A stretch of DNA of 64,000 bases, from NCBI RefSeq assembly GCF_900142695.1, contig NZ_FRBU01000015.1, positions 1 to 64,000 on the forward strand. The letters are read 5' to 3'. The position numbers were made by a program, and so were the translations under genes. The DNA is from Flavobacterium xanthum (lineage in GTDB: Bacteria; Bacteroidota; Bacteroidia; Flavobacteriales; Flavobacteriaceae). Positions 17,603 through 26,801 of this stretch are shown here, one piece after another; within the stretch, counting starts at the first letter, position 1, and each line of letters starts with the position of its first letter. The notes below the pieces were generated by a model. The model searched no databases. It saw only the letters and a program-made list of their open reading frames with translations, and had not been told where the DNA came from.

Positions 17603-18184
17603 TTATTTTTTGTAGTAATCAATTTCGTCTCTCATTAATTGTTCAATTTCCTGCCACAATTCGGTCATTTGATTACCTCTTTCTACTTGCCCTATACTTT
17701 TCAATTCATTTGCATTTTGTTCTAAACTATTAGAATTAGACATTCTATTTAAAACAGTTTGATAATCGTTAGTAAAATCATTTACGATACGTTTATAATC
17801 ATTTAATTTTGGGAGTAATTTATTACTTGCTACTAATTTTAATTTATTTAATTCCTGATTTACTATCATCATTGGCTGTAAGGATTTTTTAGTTGTCTCA
17901 AGTAAATCAGAATTAAATTTTAATAAAGCATTATTAATTCTAATTTCATCCCCAGTGAGCACCTCTTCCATAAATTCATTTCCAATTCCGTATGTCATTT
18001 GTGGATCAGTTCTCATGTTAAAGATTATTTCGTCCATTTGATTCATGAAGTTTGAATAAACATCAAATCTTTTTTCCAAAGCTTTATCAGATCTTTGATA
18101 TTTTCTATTCAGTTTGAATTGTATAATTCCCCAAACCCAACCAAGCAGACCTAATCCAATTATTAAATAATCTTTTGTTTCCAT
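17603..18184 (-). CDS. Membrane-anchored protein of unknown function
   Basis: 193 residues: one N-terminal membrane helix (IIGLGLLGWVWGIIQFKLN), then a mostly alpha-helical, charged soluble part with probable coiled-coil character from about residue 25 to the end. No catalytic motif is seen. It lies directly upstream of kdsB with 7 bp between. I do not recognise the family. Codon use is more AT-rich than kdsB, with many Asn and Lys codons, which may mean a recent insert. Confidence 0.8.
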   Translation of the reverse strand: METKDYLIIGLGLLGWVWGIIQFKLNRKYQRSDKALEKRFDVYSNFMNQMDEIIFNMRTDPQMTYGIGNEFMEEVLTGDEIRINNALLKFNSDLLETTKKSLQPMMIVNQELNKLKLVASNKLLPKLNDYKRIVNDFTNDYQTVLNRMSNSNSLEQNANELKSIGQVERGNQMTELWQEIEQLMRDEIDYYKK

Positions 18185-18367
18185 ATTTTTTGTTTAATCT
18201 TTCAATACCCCGAGTTTTTTGTCTTTACAAAATTATTATTTTTAGCAACTTCTTTTAAAACTTAAAATAATCGATTATATATTTTTAAGTTTATTGAAAC
18301 AAGGTGGAAAACGGAATAACTTAAATGAAAATTTAGTTGTTTTCATAGTTAAAATATAAGATTTATT

Positions 18368-19198
18368 CTACATAATCTTCACCGATGTCATACTCAACGA
18401 ACCACCCAATAATTTATCATTAAACAAACTTAATTCTTCTTGTTTTCCTTTTAGTCCCAAAGTGTAAATCAAAGGCAAATAATGTTCTGGCGTAGGAATG
18501 GCTAATTGAAAAGCCCTGCTTTGCTTTTCGAAATCAATCAACGGTTGGAAATTTCCGTCTGTTAAATACTCATTTATAGTTGCTCTGGCTTCTATCGCCC
18601 AATCATATCCATAATCGTCTTTATCAAAATCTTGAAAATCAACCATTCGTAAATTATGAATAATATTTCCGCTGCCTACAATTAAAATTCCTTTGTGGCT
18701 TAACGCACTTAATTTTTGAGCTAAATCAAAATGGTATTGGGCCGGTTTGGTATAATCAATACTCAACTGGATTACGGGAACATTAGCTTCGGGATATAAA
18801 TGTTTAATCACACTCCAAGCTCCGTGATCTAAACCCCATTCTTCATCTAATTCTATGGCTGTTGGCAATAATAATTGCTGAGTTTCTATGGCTAATTCGG
18901 GACTTCCTTTGGCGGAATATTGAACATCAAATAAGGCTTTTGGAAAACCTCCAAAGTCGTGAATGGTTCTAGGCATTTCCATTGCGGTAACCTTTGTTCC
19001 ATTAGTAAACCAATGCGCCGAAATACACAAAATGGCATTCGGTTGTGGTAAGGTTTTGGCTAAGTTCCGAAAACCAGTTACAAACTGATTTTCCTCAATC
19101 GCATTCATCGGACTTCCGTGTCCCAGGAATAAAACAGGCATTTTTTCGGTATTTGAAAAAGAACCTGATATTTTATGTAAGTCGTTTAGTGTGTTCAT
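18368..19198 (-). CDS. ygiD: 4,5-DOPA dioxygenase extradiol-like protein
   Basis: 276-residue member of the class III extradiol dioxygenase (LigB) family, like E. coli YgiD, which opens the DOPA ring in vitro. Metal-binding histidines are in LFLGHGSPMNA, CISAHWFTN and GSGNIIHNLR, and the family segment HDFGGFP is present. The frame is open 29 codons further upstream, but those codons run through the inverted repeat at 19211-19270; the ATG at 19198 (MNTLNDLHK) is the more likely start. The physiological substrate in this organism is unknown. Confidence 0.9.
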   Translation of the reverse strand: MNTLNDLHKISGSFSNTEKMPVLFLGHGSPMNAIEENQFVTGFRNLAKTLPQPNAILCISAHWFTNGTKVTAMEMPRTIHDFGGFPKALFDVQYSAKGSPELAIETQQLLLPTAIELDEEWGLDHGAWSVIKHLYPEANVPVIQLSIDYTKPAQYHFDLAQKLSALSHKGILIVGSGNIIHNLRMVDFQDFDKDDYGYDWAIEARATINEYLTDGNFQPLIDFEKQSRAFQLAIPTPEHYLPLIYTLGLKGKQEELSLFNDKLLGGSLSMTSVKIM

Positions 19199-19210
19199 AG
19201 TTATTTTTTT

Positions 19211-19270
19211 ACCGCAAATTCGCAAATTATATATTTTAACATTAAATAGAAAAATTTGCGAATTAGCGGT
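19211..19270. repeat. Inverted repeat, copy 1 of a dispersed pair
   Basis: The arms 19211-19228 and 19253-19270 are 18 bp with one mismatch, around a 24-bp AT-rich centre. The core word is CCGCTAATTCGCAAATT. A close copy of the same word, also as an inverted repeat, lies at 51897-51954. In RNA it would form a long hairpin between the RecD-like helicase and ygiD transcripts. Confidence 0.75.
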
Positions 19271-19281
19271 TATTTTTAAAA

Positions 19282-20703
19282 TCATTCCACAAAATTCTCA
19301 TCCTTAAACCCTATCAAATATAATTTATTTTTGGCTCTCGTCATTGCCGTATACAACCACCGGATATAATCTCTATTTATACCATCTGGCAAATAAGGCT
19401 GTTCTATAAAAACCGTATTCCATTGACCACCTTGTGACTTATGGCAGGTTATTGCATACGAAAATTTAACTTGTAAGCCATTAAAATATTCGTTGGCTTT
19501 TACTTTTTGAAACTGCTTGAATTTAGTTTCTCCTTCATAATCTTTCAATACTTCCTGATACAAGCGGTTCGATTCTTCGTATGTTAATGAAGGTGATTCG
19601 CTTTTTATGGTGTCCATTAATAATACCGTTTCAAACGGAATCTGATTGGGATAATCGATCATTCTAATTTTTACTTTGGCAAACTTAAAACCATACAATT
19701 CTTTGATGTTAAAAATTTCCAATACTTCAATAATATCACCATTGGCAATAAAACCAGCTTCATCCGAATCTTTTAACCAAAAATAATTATTCTTCACCAC
19801 CATCAAGAAATCGCCTGTTGAGAGTTCGCTTTCTTTATCTAGAATTTTGGTCCGGATTTGCTCATTATATTGATTCGCTCTTTTATTCGAACGAACAATA
19901 AACGCGGTATCTTCGATGCTATAATTACTGTAAGCCGAATTAATGGCATCTTGAATATCATACCCATCCGTTAGTCGAACAATATCTTTAAATTTCTTAA
20001 CATCAAATTTGAATTCATCGATAAAAGAATCTTTGAGCAATTCTCGAAGTTCTGTTGCATTGTGCAAAATTCCTGAATTCTCCTCCTGACGCATGACTTC
20101 GTCCAGTTCGATATGTTCCACTTCTTTATTATAGTTCATTCCCAAAGTACGAATGTCCAATGCAGGACTAATATCTAAATTCACCGGAGGCAACTGGGCA
20201 GTATCTCCCAATAAAATCATCTTACAATTGGTTCCTGAATACACATAAGAAATCAAATCATCCAGCAAAGAGCCATTTTCATACAACTTCGAATCGGAAT
20301 TCGTGTCTGAAATCATAGAAGCTTCATCCACTATAAAAATAGTGTTCGTATGTTTATTTTGTTGCAACGTAAAAGAAACGCCACCTCCAGAGGATTTCTT
20401 AGGAAAGTATATTTTTTTGTGAATTGTAAAAGCAGGTTTGTTCGAATAATTAGCAATTACTTTTGCCGCGCGACCTGTTGGCGCGAGCAAAACATACTTT
20501 TTATTGATGTCCAGTAAACTATTGACTATGGTGGAAATCACCGTAGTTTTTCCTGTTCCAGCATATCCTTTTAAGACAAAAATGGTATTATTATCTGCTT
20601 CGGTTAAAAATATTGCTATTTTTTGAAAAAAAATATTCTGTTTATAAGTGGGTTGGAACGGGAATTTTTTTTGTAAAAGACTATAAAACGAGGAGGAATT
20701 CAT
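19282..20703 (-). CDS. RecD-like/Pif1-type DNA helicase
   Basis: SF1 helicase of about 473 residues. Walker A is KGYAGTGKTT, Walker B IFIVDEASMIS, and the C-terminal UvrD_C_2 module has YAITCHKSQGGQW and RWLYTAMTRAKNKLYLIG. It lacks the RecB/RecC partners and the long N-terminus of RecD2, so it is the stand-alone type common in Bacteroidota, thought to act in DNA repair or replication-fork processing. I placed the start at ATG 20703 (MNSSSFYSL); an ATG at 20733 is also possible. Confidence 0.88.
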   Translation of the reverse strand: MNSSSFYSLLQKKFPFQPTYKQNIFFQKIAIFLTEADNNTIFVLKGYAGTGKTTVISTIVNSLLDINKKYVLLAPTGRAAKVIANYSNKPAFTIHKKIYFPKKSSGGGVSFTLQQNKHTNTIFIVDEASMISDTNSDSKLYENGSLLDDLISYVYSGTNCKMILLGDTAQLPPVNLDISPALDIRTLGMNYNKEVEHIELDEVMRQEENSGILHNATELRELLKDSFIDEFKFDVKKFKDIVRLTDGYDIQDAINSAYSNYSIEDTAFIVRSNKRANQYNEQIRTKILDKESELSTGDFLMVVKNNYFWLKDSDEAGFIANGDIIEVLEIFNIKELYGFKFAKVKIRMIDYPNQIPFETVLLMDTIKSESPSLTYEESNRLYQEVLKDYEGETKFKQFQKVKANEYFNGLQVKFSYAITCHKSQGGQWNTVFIEQPYLPDGINRDYIRWLYTAMTRAKNKLYLIGFKDENFVE

Positions 20704-20840
20704 CTGAGAATGGTTTAAATGCAAAGTAAGCATTTTCAAAATCAAAAATCAATTTTGATTTGAAATAGTAATTTACATGTATCTATTAATTGATCCTACT
20801 TTTTTTATTTTAAAAGCGAAATTAATATTTGCAATTGCTT

Positions 20841-20869
20841 TTTGCAATTGATATTGTTTTTTAAATTTG
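20841..20869 (+). promoter_or_regulatory. Promoter of DUF3822-rsmD
   Basis: TTTG at 20841-20844, 17-bp gap, TAAATTTG at 20862-20869: a full match to the Bacteroidota vegetative promoter. The leader to the ATG at 20934 is about 60 bp. Confidence 0.65.
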
Positions 20870-20933
20870 TAAGTTTGTCAACTCATTTAATTCTTTCTAA
20901 TTTCTGAATCAGAGCTGAATTTTAAATCATATT

Positions 20934-21755
20934 ATGTTAACACCAAATCCAAATATAACTGAAAAAGTCTACAAAAAACTTTCCATTCAAGTTTCCTTGA
21001 CTGGTCTTTCTTTTTGTTGTTTCGATACGTTAAATAATACGGTCATTTCGTTTAACGATGTACATTTTGATCCTTTTCAAAAAGGAATAAAAATAGAAGA
21101 TTTGTTTGCTACTGCTTTTCGGGACTATCCAGAATTAAAAGAGTCGTATGATGAAATTTTGGTAATTCACAGCAACAAGCTTTCTACGTTTGTGCCTGAA
21201 GCACTTTTTGACGACAACTTTCTAGGCAGTTATTTGCAATACAATACTAAAGTTTTTGAAACTGATTTTTTTGCTTTTGATGAAATTCCAAATTATCAGA
21301 TGAATGCGGTGTACATTCCCTACGTAAATATCAACAATTTTTTTATTGACCAATTTGGTGCTTTCGACTACAAACACGCCAATAGTATTTTAGTTTCTAA
21401 GCTTTTATTATCCTCCAAAAACAAGGAGGACAAAAAAATGTTCGTACATATTAATAAAGGTCATTTTGAAATCATTGTGGTTCAGAACCAAAAATTTTTA
21501 CTTTTCAATTCTTTCGATTACACTACGCCAGAAGATTTTATATATTACATTTTATTTACTGCTGAACAATTAAACTTAAATCCCGAAAATTTTCTACTAG
21601 AACTTATTGGGAATATAACCCCCGAAAGCGATTATTTCAAAATTGCTTACAAATACATTCGCAACGTTTCCCTTATCGATGTGGAAGATTTGCGATGGAA
21701 CAATTATTTTTCTGAGGCCGAAAACAGAAATCATTTTATACTTTTCAACTCATGA
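20934..21755 (+). CDS. DUF3822 family protein
   Basis: 273 residues, no signal peptide or membrane helix. The family occurs in Bacteroidota next to rsmD and has a fold expected to resemble the actin/ASKHA ATPase superfamily, though no ATP-binding residues are obvious by eye. Recognition rests on overall sequence and on the 4-bp ATGA overlap with rsmD, which implies translational coupling. Function unknown; a role near ribosome maturation is only suggested by the neighbour. Confidence 0.8.
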   Translation: MLTPNPNITEKVYKKLSIQVSLTGLSFCCFDTLNNTVISFNDVHFDPFQKGIKIEDLFATAFRDYPELKESYDEILVIHSNKLSTFVPEALFDDNFLGSYLQYNTKVFETDFFAFDEIPNYQMNAVYIPYVNINNFFIDQFGAFDYKHANSILVSKLLLSSKNKEDKKMFVHINKGHFEIIVVQNQKFLLFNSFDYTTPEDFIYYILFTAEQLNLNPENFLLELIGNITPESDYFKIAYKYIRNVSLIDVEDLRWNNYFSEAENRNHFILFNS

Positions 21756-22345
21756 GAATCATTTCAGGAAAATACAAAGGAAGACGCATTTTTCCACCAA
21801 AAGGATTACCCGTTCGTCCCACAACCGACATGTCTAAAGAAGCATTATTCAATGTTTTGAACAACCATTTCAGTTTTGAAGGCCTAAAAATATTAGATTT
21901 ATTCGCAGGAACCGGAAATATCAGTTACGAGTTTGCTTCCCGCGGAAGTACGCCAATTACTTCAGTTGATGGTGATTTTGGTTGTGTAAAATTTATCAAG
22001 CAAGTCGCAGCCGAATATGATTTTAATATTGCTGCCACAAAAAGTGATGTTTTTACGTATTTAGAAAGATGCAAAACATCCTACGATATTATTTTTGCAG
22101 ATCCACCTTATGCTTTGGACCAAAAAACTTTCGAAAAAATCATTCTTTTAGTTTTCGAAAAAGAATTGCTTAATGAAGAAGGAATGATGGTAATCGAGCA
22201 TTCTAAATATACCAAGCTAGATTACATGATTCACTTTTCGTTCCAGAAAAGTTATGGAGGTTCTATTTTTAGTTTCTTCGAATTAGGGAATAACGAGGAG
22301 GAAGAAGCTGAGGAATCACTTGAAAACGACAGCGAAGAGGAATAA
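21752..22345 (+). CDS. rsmD: 16S rRNA (guanine-966-N2)-methyltransferase
   Basis: Methylates G966 of 16S rRNA during 30S assembly. The SAM loop LDLFAGTGNISYEFASRG and the catalytic FADPPYAL are clear, and the N-terminal MRIISGKYKGRRI is typical. At 197 residues it is slightly long because of a Glu/Asp-rich tail (EEEEAEESLENDSEEE) after the fold. It overlaps the DUF3822 stop by 4 bp. Confidence 0.95.
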   Translation: MRIISGKYKGRRIFPPKGLPVRPTTDMSKEALFNVLNNHFSFEGLKILDLFAGTGNISYEFASRGSTPITSVDGDFGCVKFIKQVAAEYDFNIAATKSDVFTYLERCKTSYDIIFADPPYALDQKTFEKIILLVFEKELLNEEGMMVIEHSKYTKLDYMIHFSFQKSYGGSIFSFFELGNNEEEEAEESLENDSEEE

Positions 22346-22360
22346 TCCCATTTTATCTAA

Positions 22361-23293
22361 TTAGGAAGTTGAAACACTTGACAATTTATCCAAAACCATT
22401 TGATATGTTGGTGTTTCAATTTCATACTTAGCGCCTTCATTCGCCACAAATTTAGTCAAAGAAGCTAATTCAATTTCTCGTCCTTTCATCAAATCCCGAT
22501 GCATGGAGGAAGTAGCATCATGAGGTGTTTTTTCTAATTTTAGAATGGTTTGCATAACAATGTCAGCTGGTAAACTCAACCCTTTTACGGCAGCAATCAT
22601 CGTAATTTCGTTTAATAAGGAAACATACACAGACCGACTCGATTGACTTTCTAAAATTTCGCCAATATTTTGATTCAAATACGAAGTAGCTGAAGCCAAT
22701 GCCGAGATAAAAATGAATTTCTCCCAAACGGTTTCTTCGATGTTTTCCACCAAATAACTTTCCATTTTCGCATTTTCAAAAATAGATTGTAATTTATTTA
22801 ATACAGTAAGGGGAGCAGTTGCTGATCCAAAAAATAGTTTTTCAAAAGGCCCCACTTTTCTGATCACTCCAGGCGATACAATCATCGATACAATGTAAAC
22901 GCAGCCTTGTAAAACTTCATTCTCAGGAAATAAAGCACTAATGCGCTCTGGCGCATCAACACCATTATACAGCGGTAGAATTACTGTGTTTTTAGTAATA
23001 CATTTTTTGATAGCAAGAAGGCTCTCTTCAATATCATAGGTTTTGGTGGCGCAAATAAGAAAATCAAGTTTTCCAATTATTACTGGGTCATTAGAAACTA
23101 CAGTTGGAAAAACGATTGACTCCTTTTCTTCAGTAGTAATTTTGAGTCCGTTCTTCGCAATTATTTTTTGAGTTTCACCCCTTGCAATAAATACAATTTC
23201 GATCGTATCTGATTCAAAATAAGCTTTTGCTAGTAACCCGCCAAAATAGCCTCCTACTCCACCCATACCTAAAATTCCGATTCTTGTTCGCAT
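22361..23293 (-). CDS. panE: 2-dehydropantoate 2-reductase
   Basis: NADPH-dependent ketopantoate reductase of pantothenate and CoA synthesis. The N-terminal Rossmann loop is GMGGVGGYFGG, and the C-terminal helical domain follows (VWEKFIFISALASATSY, then PADIVMQTILKLEKTPHDATSSMHRDL, which includes the conserved SSMxxD segment). At 310 residues the length is normal. It converges on rsmD and is divergent from uvrA. Confidence 0.9.
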   Translation of the reverse strand: MRTRIGILGMGGVGGYFGGLLAKAYFESDTIEIVFIARGETQKIIAKNGLKITTEEKESIVFPTVVSNDPVIIGKLDFLICATKTYDIEESLLAIKKCITKNTVILPLYNGVDAPERISALFPENEVLQGCVYIVSMIVSPGVIRKVGPFEKLFFGSATAPLTVLNKLQSIFENAKMESYLVENIEETVWEKFIFISALASATSYLNQNIGEILESQSSRSVYVSLLNEITMIAAVKGLSLPADIVMQTILKLEKTPHDATSSMHRDLMKGREIELASLTKFVANEGAKYEIETPTYQMVLDKLSSVSTS

Positions 23294-23383
23294 ACCTATT
23301 TTACTGTTTCAGATTTTATCAAAAGTACAAAATCTTTAACATAAACTTCTAAACTGTTGTATCGAAAGAATAAATCAAAATGG

Positions 23384-23391
23384 TAACTTTG
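23384..23391 (+). promoter_or_regulatory. Predicted -7 element of uvrA, TAACTTTG
   Basis: Exact TAnnTTTG match. The TTG at 23357-23359 is slightly far (24 bp) for a -33 partner. Transcription from near 23398 would give a leader of about 10 bp to the ATG at 23408. No SOS-type box is visible. Confidence 0.45.
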
Positions 23392-23407
23392 CGTTTTGCA
23401 AAAAATT

Positions 23408-26239
23408 ATGTTAGACAAAGACAATACCATTGAAGTTCAAGGCGCTCGCGTTCACAACTTAAAAAATATAGATATTTCGATTCCTCGTGAAAAACTGGTT
23501 GTGATTACTGGGCTTTCTGGTTCTGGAAAATCATCATTAGCTTTTGATACAATATATGCCGAAGGGCAACGCCGTTATGTAGAAACCTTTTCTGCTTATG
23601 CGCGTCAATTTTTGGGTGGTTTAGAACGTCCTGATGTAGATAAAATTGATGGACTTTCGCCTGTAATTGCTATTGAACAAAAAACGACTAGCAAGAGCCC
23701 ACGTTCCACCGTGGGAACCATTACTGAAATTTACGATTTCCTTCGTTTGTTGTACGCTCGTGGCGCTGATGCGTACAGTTACAATACAGGCGAGAAAATG
23801 GTTTCTTATTCTGATGAGCAAATCAAAGATTTAATAATTCAAGATTTTACAGGTAAAAGAATCAATATTTTAGCACCAGTAATCCGCGCTCGAAAAGGAC
23901 ATTATGCTGAACTTTTTCAACAAATTGCCAAGCAAGGTTTTCTTAAAGTTCGGGTGAATGGCGACGTGCTGGATATTACTTTGGGAATGAAACTAGACCG
24001 TTATAAAACTCATGACATCGAAATCGTTGTGGACAGAATGGTGATTGAAGATACTGCTGATAATGAAAAACGATTAATAGAAAGCATCAATACTGCTATG
24101 AATCAAGGGGAGAATGTATTGATGGTTTTAGATCAAGATTCAAATGAAGTGCGCTTTTTTAGTCGGAATTTAATGTGTCCTACAACTGGAATTTCGTATC
24201 AAAATCCTGAACCTAATTTATTTTCTTTTAACTCTCCAAAAGGCGCTTGTGATCATTGCAACGGTTTAGGAACCGTAAACGAAATCAATCCAAAAAAGAT
24301 TATTCCAAACCCTAAATTATCCATAAAAGCGGGCGGTTTTGCTCCTTTAGGCGAATATAAATCCTCCTGGATTTTTAAGCAATTGGAAATCATAGGCGAA
24401 AAATATGGTTTTAAATTGACGGATGCAGTAAACACCATTCCGGACGAAGCTATGGAAATGATTTTGAATGGCGGAAAAGAAAAATTCACCATCAACTCTA
24501 AAGATTTAGGCGTTGCCCGAGAATACAAAATTGATTTTGAAGGTATTTCGCATTTCATCAAAAATCAACATGACGAAAGCGGTTCGACAAGTATTAAACG
24601 TTGGGCAAAAGAATTTATGGACGAAATAAAATGTCCCGTTTGTGAAGGCTCCCGTTTGAAAAAAGAAGCACAGTTCTTTAAAATCAATGAAAAAAACATT
24701 ACCGAATTGTGCGATATGGACATTTCGGATTTGACCGCTTGGTTTAATGATTTAGATAGTCATTTGTCTGATAAACAAAAGCGTATCGCTACTGAAGTAA
24801 TCAAAGAGATTAAGGACAGATTGAACTTTTTGATGAATGTAGGTTTAGATTATCTGGCTTTAAGCCGAAGTTCCAAATCACTTTCGGGTGGTGAAGCACA
24901 ACGCATTCGTTTGGCTACTCAAATTGGTTCACAGTTGGTTGGAGTTTTGTATATTCTGGATGAACCAAGCATTGGTTTACACCAAAGAGACAATGAAAAA
25001 CTGATTCATTCGCTGGAGCAATTGCGCGATATAGGAAACTCTGTAATTGTGGTAGAACACGATAAAGACATGATTGAACGTGCCGATTATGTGATTGATA
25101 TTGGTCCAAAAGCCGGAAAATATGGCGGCGAGATTATTAGTAAAGGAACGCCTGCTGAAATCTTGAAACACCATACCATTACAGCGATGTACATGAATGG
25201 CGAGATGAAAATTAAAGTTCCAAAAAAACGTAGAGAAGGAAATGGAAAATTCCTAAAACTGACTGGAGCAACAGGAAACAACTTAAAAAATGTTTCAATA
25301 GAATTGCCGTTGGGCAAAATGATTTGCGTAACGGGAGTTTCTGGAAGTGGAAAATCTACTTTGATTAATGAAACGCTATATCCGATATTAAACGCTTTCT
25401 ATTTTAATGGAGTCAAAAAGCCAAAACCCTATAAAAAAATAGAAGGCTTGGAACATATCGATAAAGTAATTGATATCGACCAAAGCCCAATTGGTAGAAC
25501 GCCACGGAGTAATCCAGCAACCTACACCGAAGTTTTTACCGAAATAAGAAATCTCTTTACGATGACTTCCGAAAGTATGATTCGGGGATATAAAGCGGGT
25601 CGATTTAGTTTTAATGTAAAAGGCGGCCGTTGTGAAACCTGCGAAGGTTCTGGTGTGCGAACTATTGAAATGAACTTTCTGCCAGACGTTTATGTAGAAT
25701 GTGAAACCTGTCAAGGAAAACGTTTTAACAGAGAAACACTGGAAATTCGATACAAAGGAAAATCCATTTCAGATGTACTAAATATGACGGTGGACGAAGC
25801 AGTTCCGTTTTTTGAAATGATTCCAAAGATTTACCGAAAAGTAAAAACCATCCAAGATGTAGGTTTAGGTTATATTACACTTGGACAACAAAGTACGACA
25901 CTTTCCGGTGGTGAAGCACAACGCATTAAACTGGCGGGAGAGTTGTCTAAAAAAGATACTGGAAATACCTTTTATATTCTGGACGAACCCACCACTGGCT
26001 TGCATTTTGAAGATATCAGAGTGTTAATGGAAGTGATTAATAAACTGGTAGATAAAGGAAATACCATATTGATTATCGAACACAATATGGATGTTATTAA
26101 ACTAGCGGATTATATTATTGACATTGGTCCTGAAGGAGGAAAAGGCGGTGGCCAATTGGTTGCCAAAGGAACTCCCGAAGAAATAATAAAAAATAAAAAA
26201 AGTTATACCGCTCAGTTTTTGAAAAAGGAGTTACAATAG
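23408..26239 (+). CDS. uvrA: Excinuclease ABC subunit A
   Basis: Damage-sensing ATPase of nucleotide excision repair. Two ABC modules are present, each with Walker A ([10 protein letters not shown] and [10 protein letters not shown]) and an LSGGEAQRI signature, plus zinc-binding CxxC pairs (ACDHCNG, CPVCEG, CETCEG, CETCQG). At 943 residues from the ATG at 23408 it matches family length; the frame extends four codons to a TTG, which is less likely the start. UvrB and UvrC are not in the window. Confidence 0.97.
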   Translation: MLDKDNTIEVQGARVHNLKNIDISIPREKLVVITGLSGSGKSSLAFDTIYAEGQRRYVETFSAYARQFLGGLERPDVDKIDGLSPVIAIEQKTTSKSPRSTVGTITEIYDFLRLLYARGADAYSYNTGEKMVSYSDEQIKDLIIQDFTGKRINILAPVIRARKGHYAELFQQIAKQGFLKVRVNGDVLDITLGMKLDRYKTHDIEIVVDRMVIEDTADNEKRLIESINTAMNQGENVLMVLDQDSNEVRFFSRNLMCPTTGISYQNPEPNLFSFNSPKGACDHCNGLGTVNEINPKKIIPNPKLSIKAGGFAPLGEYKSSWIFKQLEIIGEKYGFKLTDAVNTIPDEAMEMILNGGKEKFTINSKDLGVAREYKIDFEGISHFIKNQHDESGSTSIKRWAKEFMDEIKCPVCEGSRLKKEAQFFKINEKNITELCDMDISDLTAWFNDLDSHLSDKQKRIATEVIKEIKDRLNFLMNVGLDYLALSRSSKSLSGGEAQRIRLATQIGSQLVGVLYILDEPSIGLHQRDNEKLIHSLEQLRDIGNSVIVVEHDKDMIERADYVIDIGPKAGKYGGEIISKGTPAEILKHHTITAMYMNGEMKIKVPKKRREGNGKFLKLTGATGNNLKNVSIELPLGKMICVTGVSGSGKSTLINETLYPILNAFYFNGVKKPKPYKKIEGLEHIDKVIDIDQSPIGRTPRSNPATYTEVFTEIRNLFTMTSESMIRGYKAGRFSFNVKGGRCETCEGSGVRTIEMNFLPDVYVECETCQGKRFNRETLEIRYKGKSISDVLNMTVDEAVPFFEMIPKIYRKVKTIQDVGLGYITLGQQSTTLSGGEAQRIKLAGELSKKDTGNTFYILDEPTTGLHFEDIRVLMEVINKLVDKGNTILIIEHNMDVIKLADYIIDIGPEGGKGGGQLVAKGTPEEIIKNKKSYTAQFLKKELQ

Positions 26240-26256
26240 CTTTTTATAAAATTAGT

Positions 26257-26302
26257 GCACTTAATTGGATTTATACCAACATACAATTAAGTGCAAATTT
26301 TT
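26257..26302 (+). terminator. Hairpin behind uvrA
   Basis: The perfect 11-bp arms GCACTTAATTG (26257-26267) and CAATTAAGTGC (26284-26294), with a 16-bp loop, are followed by AAATTTTTAAAA. It lies 17 bp past the uvrA stop. The T-run is weak, so it is a probable but not certain terminator. Confidence 0.55.
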
Positions 26303-26801
26303 AAAATATACACAACTATTCAGCTTTTCCTCTTTTCACAACTGCAACTACCTGCGATCTCCTTCTGCAACATGACCCATTGCTAAAAAGCACCTTAAGC
26401 AATCAATTATCTCTTTTTTTCTGGTTAAACTACTATTTAGTGCTCTTTTGAGTATCAAATAGGGACTGTTTCTATTTTCTCATAGCTAATTTCTATATTT
26501 ATTTTTGTTTTGTACTGCTAAAGTCCAAGTATGCTTGCGATTGCGTGAGTGATGGAAGCGGCATCCTTTCCTTTTTTCTTTAAAAAAGGAAAGATACAGC
26601 GTACAGCACGACCCAGCCGAAGTTTACGGAGGCTGGGGCATGCCCAAAAGTAAACGCAAAGTGAGCAAATACTACATTGTAATTTATATTTTGAAATTGT
26701 ATAATCTTTAAAAATTATCATAATATTAGTAGATAGGAGTTGCAAAAAAATGTAATTTGGCACTTTGAATTACTACTTTACAACACTTGTTTATAGAACT
26801 T
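26303..26801. other. Gene-free stretch before porX
   Basis: About 500 bp with no credible gene. It contains the structured repeat element described separately at 26541-26649. A frame on the minus strand across that element is an accident of the repeat. The rest is AT-rich leader. Confidence 0.6.
26541..26649 (+). repeat. Structured intergenic element, copy A
   Basis: Begins TGCGTGAGTGATGG and ends GGGGCATGCCCAAAA. It contains a near-perfect hairpin at 26563-26595 (CTTTCCTTTTTT against AAAAAAGGAAAG), a second hairpin CCAGCC/GGCTGG (26613-26618 and 26631-26636), and the palindrome GGGCATGCCC. It aligns with the reverse complement of the element at 31081-31189 in all its conserved blocks, while the inner stem differs. 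It is GC-richer than its surroundings. Confidence 0.75.

Noticed and set aside
26518..26763. An 81-residue minus-strand frame
   Set aside because: It runs through structured element copy A, has no promoter or family resemblance, and its composition follows the hairpins. Read as an accident of the repeat.
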